Part shown: piece after piece, positions 51,251-64,000 of the stretch
Position numbering within the stretch: the first letter of the stretch is position 1
Layout: every line of letters starts with the position of its first letter
Program-made: the position numbers and the translations under genes
The notes under the pieces: model-generated
Told to the model about the DNA's origin: nothing
The model's database searches: none
Seen by the model: only the letters and a program-made list of their open reading frames with translations
Source: Glandiceps talaboti
Lineage: Eukaryota > Hemichordata > Enteropneusta > Spengelidae
Length of the DNA: 64,000 bases
Assembly (NCBI RefSeq): GCF_964340395.1
Contig: NC_135565.1
Span: 20,674,709 to 20,738,708 of the forward strand
Direction: 5' to 3'

Positions 51251-52898
51251 ATCGTTATAGTCTATGATTTGTCGTGTTCATGATTTGCAATTAAATTTCA
51301 TAAACAATAATTATTATAACTTATAAACCCCACCCGATATTAGGTTGTATAATCAACAAGAGATGTCATAGAAAATATAGGCCGGAAAGCTGAATAATTA
51401 CAAAATTGAAATTGTTTGAAGAAATGTGTCGTTTTGAGATGCTACTAGCCTTTCCAAATTTTGCCATGGTGGCGCTCTACTTCCTGCCTGTGTGTAGCTT
51501 GGGGGTATACATGGTATAGGTTGCTCGGTTAATCATAGAGCACTGCTGCTTTTCTCGATTGATGTCTGAGCAATACGAAGAACATCCCTGATTTGCACCG
51601 AGTTACATGTCTATTAAGAAACGGTACTATGAGGTGATGATATTTGAGTGAGGGCGCTGTACTATCAATTTCCAGTTTGCAGTCTGAAATGGCCTATTGC
51701 CAGACTTGTCGTTTGGACTCACGCTTTTGGGCGTGAGCCTCAACAACGAAAGTTTTGGAAACTGAGACTATTGGTAGGGCCATATTTGACGACCTCTGAC
51801 GTGGTCACTGCTCATTTGCATATTGTTGAATTGACGGCTACCTTTTGTATGTTGAAACGTTTTAGGTGACCTCTTATCGTCTCTTTGTTAACGGCAGTTT
51901 GGAATCAAATTGCACTTGTAAAAGCTCTTCAAGTAGAAAGGCCATGCCGCCTTCTCTTCAAATCCGAGGCAAACAAATGCATCACCTTGGTGAAAAGCAA
52001 ATAACCTGTATCGAAAGTTTAAGAAACAGCGACAAATTTATGAAGTTGTATATCTCTTGTCAATATCCACTGCGATCTTAGTTTACTACCCAATATTTGA
52101 ATCAAAGCAAACAGCTATATCTTGATAAACATATGTTGACGATTAATTTTAGCCAGTGTTTTCCTTTGATTTATATTGAAACATGTTTAATTATTCCAGC
52201 GTGTCAAACATATTGAATCTTTTCCAGTCCAGTAACTGAAAAAAAGATTGTCACCAGGTATTGAGACATACAACTGGAATCGTATGTCACCTTTAAAATT
52301 CGTATATGTTTATAATAGACCATCGTAACAATTATATTGAATAAAGCGACTCGATGAACAATGTAGTCAGTTTCACTGGTGGTCTAAGGAATAGAGAGGG
52401 ATAGAAACAATACAATAGAAATGTTACGGGTATCACCGAAACGTCTTTTCATGAATGGAAACTCTCTGAAGCCTGACGTCAATAATTTTAAACATTTGAT
52501 GCGTCGACAATGTGTCTCCGTTTATCAACCACTGGGGGCATTCAAGTGTATACTTTAACTCCTCCTTAAGTGGCGGTTTTCTTTACACTGGAGATGCCAC
52601 ATGTCGTCGGCTAAAACCTTCGAAGAAAAATTTACTTTTCATAATGTGTGCGCCAGAGCCTTTCTTTCTTTCTTTTTTTATTTTCCGGGAAACGATATAT
52701 TGAAGAAATGATTAAAAAAGCACAGCTGAAACTTAGTTTTTGATGGTTACTATTGTTTCATATTGAAAGATTGTTTATTCCAATTAGTAAAGTAACAGGT
52801 TGTGTGTCTTGCAGCTGATAAAGATCTCACAAGGTTGTTGTTTTAAAAGCATTATTTTATAGCCAAAACATCAACTCAACTTCAGTTACCCCCCTCCA

Positions 52899-53023
<125 letters not shown>

Positions 53024-56000
53024 AGGTATTAAATTTGATGTAGCGACTTGTCTTATTTGCACTACACTGAAAGGTTTTGGCAGCAATGTTTTTAAATGGA
53101 CATGATATCTTTAATTAAGGTAAAATGTTATTGGATTTGTAATCAGCATTTAACAAGATACACTAACTGTACAACTGATTTTCTACAGCAGATATTTAAC
53201 TTCGAAGGACGCACACAGCCAAGGTTCTCCGATTCTACTGAAGAATCGTGAATGTTTTTGACTCGATGAGATTTAAAAATGTTAGCCTTGTTCACTTTAA
53301 GGAGTTTATAGCCATGAGCTTTATTTCTTGAAAGATACTGAAGCTAAAAAGTGTGAGCGATATTTCAAACAAAGTACAAAAGCAGGACTAATTACAAACA
53401 AGCTTAGGAGTATAGAAATTTGAATTCCCAATACATAAAGTTTTTTTTGAATGCAGATTTTAACGTTGCCATTCACCCCAATTTGATTAACCATGTGGAA
53501 CTACCTCCATTAGTAGGGATGGGAAGAGGAGAGAGCTCAAGGGGAGTTGATGAGCTGAGTCGGCGTGTATGAATAATATTACTCGAGTTTGGTTTTTCAT
53601 TTCTGTACGTGGAGAAGAATGAATATAGTATTTCAAACACACAGGCGCGACGTATTTCCTATTTATCACATCTGTGACAAAAATTGACAGAAATGTCACG
53701 AAAAAGGGGTTCAATTTTACAGATCGTATTCGTCAAGATTTTTACTTCGAAAAAATGACCCCCCCCCCCCCTCCTCCAGAAAATTCGATGACATCAAGGC
53801 TGTGGATTGAGTTCATATATATATGGCTGTGTTTTACACATCAACAAAATAAGAGAGAAAAAAAGAGATACACAGTGTTTAAGTTCTCGTGTTTATCCAC
53901 ATCAATTGTTTTTATAATATTGATAAGTATATGATACAGCTGTTATAATTACAACTTCTTTGAGACTTACTTTTACATTTTTGTACATTTTATTTCAAGA
54001 TGGCCACCCCACAAGGACGTATCTATGTGCGACATTTGTTATCGTTCAGTGCTGAAATACTTGACCTTTCACCTTTATTAAAACAAATTATTCATAGTTT
54101 CCTTCTTACTTTGACTTTCATTTCAAATCACCCTGACACACAAAAATGTACGATTACGGATAATTAATGAAAGCAACATCAAAACACGCACTTTCTTTAA
54201 GACGTTCAGACTTATACTTCTAATTGAACGACAGATGTGTTTTAATCAAGGCTTTACCGAATCTAGTAAGTCGTCAGCAAGTCGCTTCGTGGTTACAGAG
54301 CCGCTCATTAATATTCATAAAAATACCGAAGGCTATTTCATCTAGGCTACTCTGCGATACAAATGATCAGTTGACATTTCTATCTCTGTATACATACACT
54401 ATTTATTACAAACACGGTCGTAATTATTCATATATAGTAATATAGCATATAGCATCGGCAATCATGAAATAACTTTTTACTCAATGTGTACCCTGTAGTA
54501 GCTGTCATCAAAGACGTTTAAATACCATTATGTCTAGAAAAGAATAGTAAAGCATTGTTTTCAAACCTTGGTATAATGTTTGACTATAAATGATACTAAG
54601 CGACTCAGAAAAAAACTTTCAGTATTCCACGACTTTCTCCTTTGCTCTGTGTACAATAGTTCGATGCTTCATTTGAAATTGTTTAGTTTTTGTGATTCTA
54701 CAGTAAAACAAACTTGATTCATGCTTCTGTATTTAATTAGGAATATTCAGGATTCTTAAATCATTTTGTACAATATGGAATTAATAATACAATGAAAGTG
54801 CAATTTTAAATTTAAAATGGACATGGCATCAATGTTATATTTATCAATCGCAAAACAACACACAATTCTAATATTAAATCTGATTAGAGAAATCTTGCGT
54901 TTAGCAATTAACCCTAAAAATAAAAATAAAAAGGAACTTCTGTGTCACTACACTACAATGTTCTCGTCAATCTGTGTGCTACATTCTTTTTTTTAAGTCA
55001 GTGCACCATTTCACACACAATACATGTACACACACTGGAAGTTTATTGGGAGCACATTCACTTTGAAAAAGTTCAGAGGTGATTACATTGGTGTGTAGAG
55101 GCTAGGGAGCTGAATCTGGTGTTTCTTAGAATATTTTGGTTAACAAAATAGTGTCCCTTTTATACCACACATACCTGAAAATGTGGTGAGAGAGAGTCAT
55201 ATCCTTTGTTGGACTCAAAACATGTGTGTTTTCTACTAGTATTTAGAATGTGGAGATATTTGATATAAAAGAATATTACTATATTACTACCAAAACACAG
55301 ACTTACAGTTTGTACCTTGTTAAAGTGTCTTTGACATCGCGTTTCCAGAATTCAAGGTCACGTGATTTCACTTAAACATAGCCGTCGGTACTTCCGAGAA
55401 TAAGAGCAACTTGTTGTTCAAATGTTTCAAGTGGCGACATGAAAAGGAAACCGACACTTAAACATGTTTTAACAGATAGATCTACATTTGTATATGTAGC
55501 CAGTTCTTGACAAAAGGAGTCACGTTGTTGATAGACACTGTGTTTGTAAGTTAACAGTCATTGGTATCACAGAACGGTTAAAGATGTTCTATTCTACCTC
55601 TATCTGTCTATAATCATAACGACTTAGTTAGGAGGAAGATGCAGAAAGGTCAAGGGCAAGTTCAATGTCATGAAAGGTTCAATTGATTGTTGCTCAACAG
55701 TAAATGTGGTTTTCATGACTAACCCATACATTTTTTAAAAAGTCAGTGTCTGAAAGTAAAAGTGAGAATGTAATTTTGGTGCGACAAGAAGCTTTTCCTT
55801 TGATAAACTCCTGACATCGATGCAAAGAGTCTAGCCAGACTGCCTACTACTTAATTATCATGTTCTTGAGTGTTTTAGGAAGACCATTTCACACACACAT
55901 TATGAAAAGGTGCCCAACAAAGCTCAATCACATCATGAAAAGTTCACGGACAATTCGCATTACGATATGATAGCTTTCTTGGTGACTTGCAAATAGGTTT

Positions 56001-56352
56001 TTCGTTCTCCTGCCATGAAAAACAACGTAGTCTTTCCAAACTTGATTCCTCTGATGAGTTTAAACCACAGTTAAATCACACAGCCTTTATCAGCTGTTAT
56101 TGTTCGGTGGCGTAGACTTGACCAATGACCAACAATCGCCTTCGGTCATTGGATAATATATCCATTTATCAGTGAGAAGAGTATAAATAAAGCTTTAAAG
56201 CTATTTGAATAGGTCACTGAAGAAAACACAAAGAACTGAGAGATACAGACTGCCTTTTTAACTAATTATCCCTCGTTTATACTATGTAGTTGTGGAAAAT
56301 GTGTGTTGAAGGTTTTCGCGCGTTGTCTGTGAGTTCCAGATGTTTCGATGTA

Positions 56353-56534
56353 GGTACAGGGATACAGAACATCTACATCTATAGGTACAGAGATACAGAA
56401 CATCTACATCTATAGGTACAGAGATACAGAACATCTACATCTATAGGTACAGAGATACAGAACATCTACATCTATAGGTACAGGGATACAGAACATCTAC
56501 ATCTATAGGTACAGAGATACAGAACATCTACATC
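56353..56534 (+). repeat. 31-bp minisatellite, 6 copies
   Basis: GGTACAGAGATACAGAACAT plus CTACATCTATA repeats at 56353, 56384, 56415, 56446, 56477 and 56508. The only change is G/A in one position. Confidence 0.95.
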
Positions 56535-56859
56535 ATGGATTCAAATATTGCCCATAATGTCCTTTCCACGGTCATCAGTTGACCTAACATGGTTTGTTCC
56601 AATAAAATGTTTACTAGATTTTGCATGCAGAGTGCATCAATGGGTCATGAAGGTTATTTGCATGTGTGTCAAGTAAAGGCGGCAGTTTCTTTAAATAAAA
56701 AATGCATTATCTACTAGAACCAAGGCATTGCAAACTAGCCTTTGGTAAGAATAATTAGAGGGCTCCTTAAACGTTTCGGCATACTAAAAAGCTATCCTCA
56801 AAAAACGTTCATAAATAGTTTATGACTGACATCAACAGACCAGAGTTTGCAGAGATCGT

Positions 56860-56912
56860 AAAAGGATGACTCCCTTCTTATGTTGACTGTGAATATTGAA
56901 ATGAAAGTTGGC
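56860..56912 (+). repeat. Dispersed repeat shared with 61687-61740
   Basis: AAAGGATGACTCCCTTCTTA plus TGTTGACTGTGAATATTGAA recurs at 61687-61735 with small changes, 4.8 kb apart in the same orientation. Confidence 0.7.
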
Positions 56913-57259
56913 TCTGAAACTGTGCTTACATTATCCATTGGATTTGAGACTGTGCTTTAAGATGTTTCACCGGTACGTACACTGTTCTAACAACTCAAAT
57001 GTATGTCAACTACTTGCACTTGTACACCATTATCGTTTTACTGTACACAGGAAACGATAAATTTATAAACCCTTGTATACAAGTGAAACTTACCAGATTT
57101 CAATACCTTAACTTTAACATAAATTTATATAAATACTTGCGTGCTCCAAAATTGAGATATGTTCTAATAGAACTCGGCGATATGTTGCTACCTCAGCTCA
57201 TGCAGCATTCTTTGGTGTTTTCAATCTCTCTCTTTTGCAATGTATACCCTGTTAGGATA

Positions 57260-57422
57260 ATGTCTATGCGTTTGTACATATGTCGACGTTCAGACACGTC
57301 TCTCGAAATCAAATATGTGTATGTCTACAGGTATTCCTCCGAACGACGGATACTTTTCTGGTGGATAGTATTTCGCATCATTATATCGTGTCAGACGTCA
57401 TCACACGAATTTCCGAATAAAG
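57260..57422 (+). CDS. Possible first exon (signal-like) of the trefoil/kringle mosaic gene
   Basis: An ATG at 57260 opens a frame that reaches AAAG|GTACAG at 57422 in phase 1, which would join in frame to the trefoil exon at 58308. It contains a hydrophobic stretch (ILFWWIVFRIIIS) that could serve as signal peptide or anchor, but about 30 residues precede it, which is long for a signal. The donor is not the strong GTAAGT type used elsewhere in this gene. An alternative is that the true 5' exon lies elsewhere in 51-58 kb and this frame is chance. Confidence 0.25.
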
Positions 57423-57621
57423 GTACAGAATACTAATCTATTTCTTTGTTCAATTACTATTCAGCGTTATCATAGATGTACTATTTCTATAGGTCAATAC
57501 CAGTCAACAATACATGCATACTTAAGTCGACTGTAATGGTGCTACAAATTATATATTAAAAGTTTTTCAAAATGTGAAAATACAAACACATACAGACACA
57601 TACAAACAGACATACAGCCAT

Positions 57622-57866
<245 letters not shown>

Positions 57867-58307
57867 ACATACGTCTCTAGTTTTCCATATACTTAATACA
57901 GAAAGACATCTTGTAGAAGGGATATTGAGTATAGCGGCTTGACTTTACTTTGGTAGATAGCGCTCGAATGGACCAGATCCACGTCCTATGTTCTAAGCTC
58001 TTCAAAGGGTGTTCAAGAAGTACAGAAACTCCAACATATATAGAAATTCAACTCTTTTGTTCTACGAAACCTGAATTACAACAAACAAAGCAGCGTGCAT
58101 GACTAATTAGCATCACTAAAGCTATACGCAGTCTAAATCTGATGATCTAACTATAAGCATGACCAACCATTATTAGTAGACGCAAATCACAATATTGGGA
58201 ACACTTTAACCCGCTAAAATAGAAATGATAGATTTATGATATACATTTTGAGTGGCATGGTGTATACTTCACCTACACGTCATTGTTGTGTCCTTTAATG
58301 TGTACAG

Positions 58308-64000
<5,693 letters not shown>

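Noticed and set aside
51718-51737. Hairpin CTCACGC-GCGTGAG
   Set aside because: Seven-base arms are expected by chance in this length of sequence.
51648-52081. Two overlapping open frames after gene 3
   Set aside because: No recognisable motif, no splice partners, and composition like the surrounding intergenic DNA.

Overview
The window is a piece of an animal nuclear genome, most likely a marine invertebrate. It is AT-rich, its genes are split into short GT-AG exons by introns of 0.1 to 10 kb, and the spaces hold microsatellites, minisatellites, foldback elements and a decayed non-LTR retrotransposon. The species cannot be named from the sequence. A deuterostome or lophotrochozoan fits the domain mosaics best. 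No bacterial, viral, rRNA, tRNA-gene or CRISPR features were seen.

Four protein-coding genes can be read exon by exon. (1) 2127-10607, plus strand: the last 11 exons (445 residues) of glycogen synthase; its 5' exons lie left of the window. (2) 35953-19343, minus strand: a complete 9-exon membrane-anchored NADH-cytochrome b5 reductase of 305 residues, with a tiny first exon and a 10.2-kb first intron. It converges on glycogen synthase. (3) 41745-51134, plus strand: a complete 15-exon gene for a 642-residue secreted protein. It has a signal peptide, an N-terminal His-brace domain resembling lytic polysaccharide monooxygenases, two EGF modules, two DOMON domains and a GPI-anchor-like tail. A TATA box and initiator lie just upstream. 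(4) About 58.3-64.0 kb, plus strand, running off the right edge: an extracellular mosaic with trefoil, two unrecognised modules, kringle, EGF and Link, all on symmetric phase-1 exons. A non-LTR reverse-transcriptase relic sits in its first visible intron.

The two left-hand genes are metabolic and intracellular. The two right-hand genes are secreted modular proteins that probably act on extracellular glycans. The most notable system is gene 3, where a putative copper oxygenase domain and putative haem-binding DOMON domains share one cell-surface chain.

A second theme is structural: partial exon and splice-junction duplicates recur in three of the genes. Two introns also share a dispersed element with a 68-bp internal minisatellite, several long hairpin elements lie in introns, and CTCF-like (GGCGCT) and DR1-like (AGGTCAAAGGTCA) motifs appear more often than composition suggests. 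Stretches not listed as features were read as ordinary intron or intergenic DNA.
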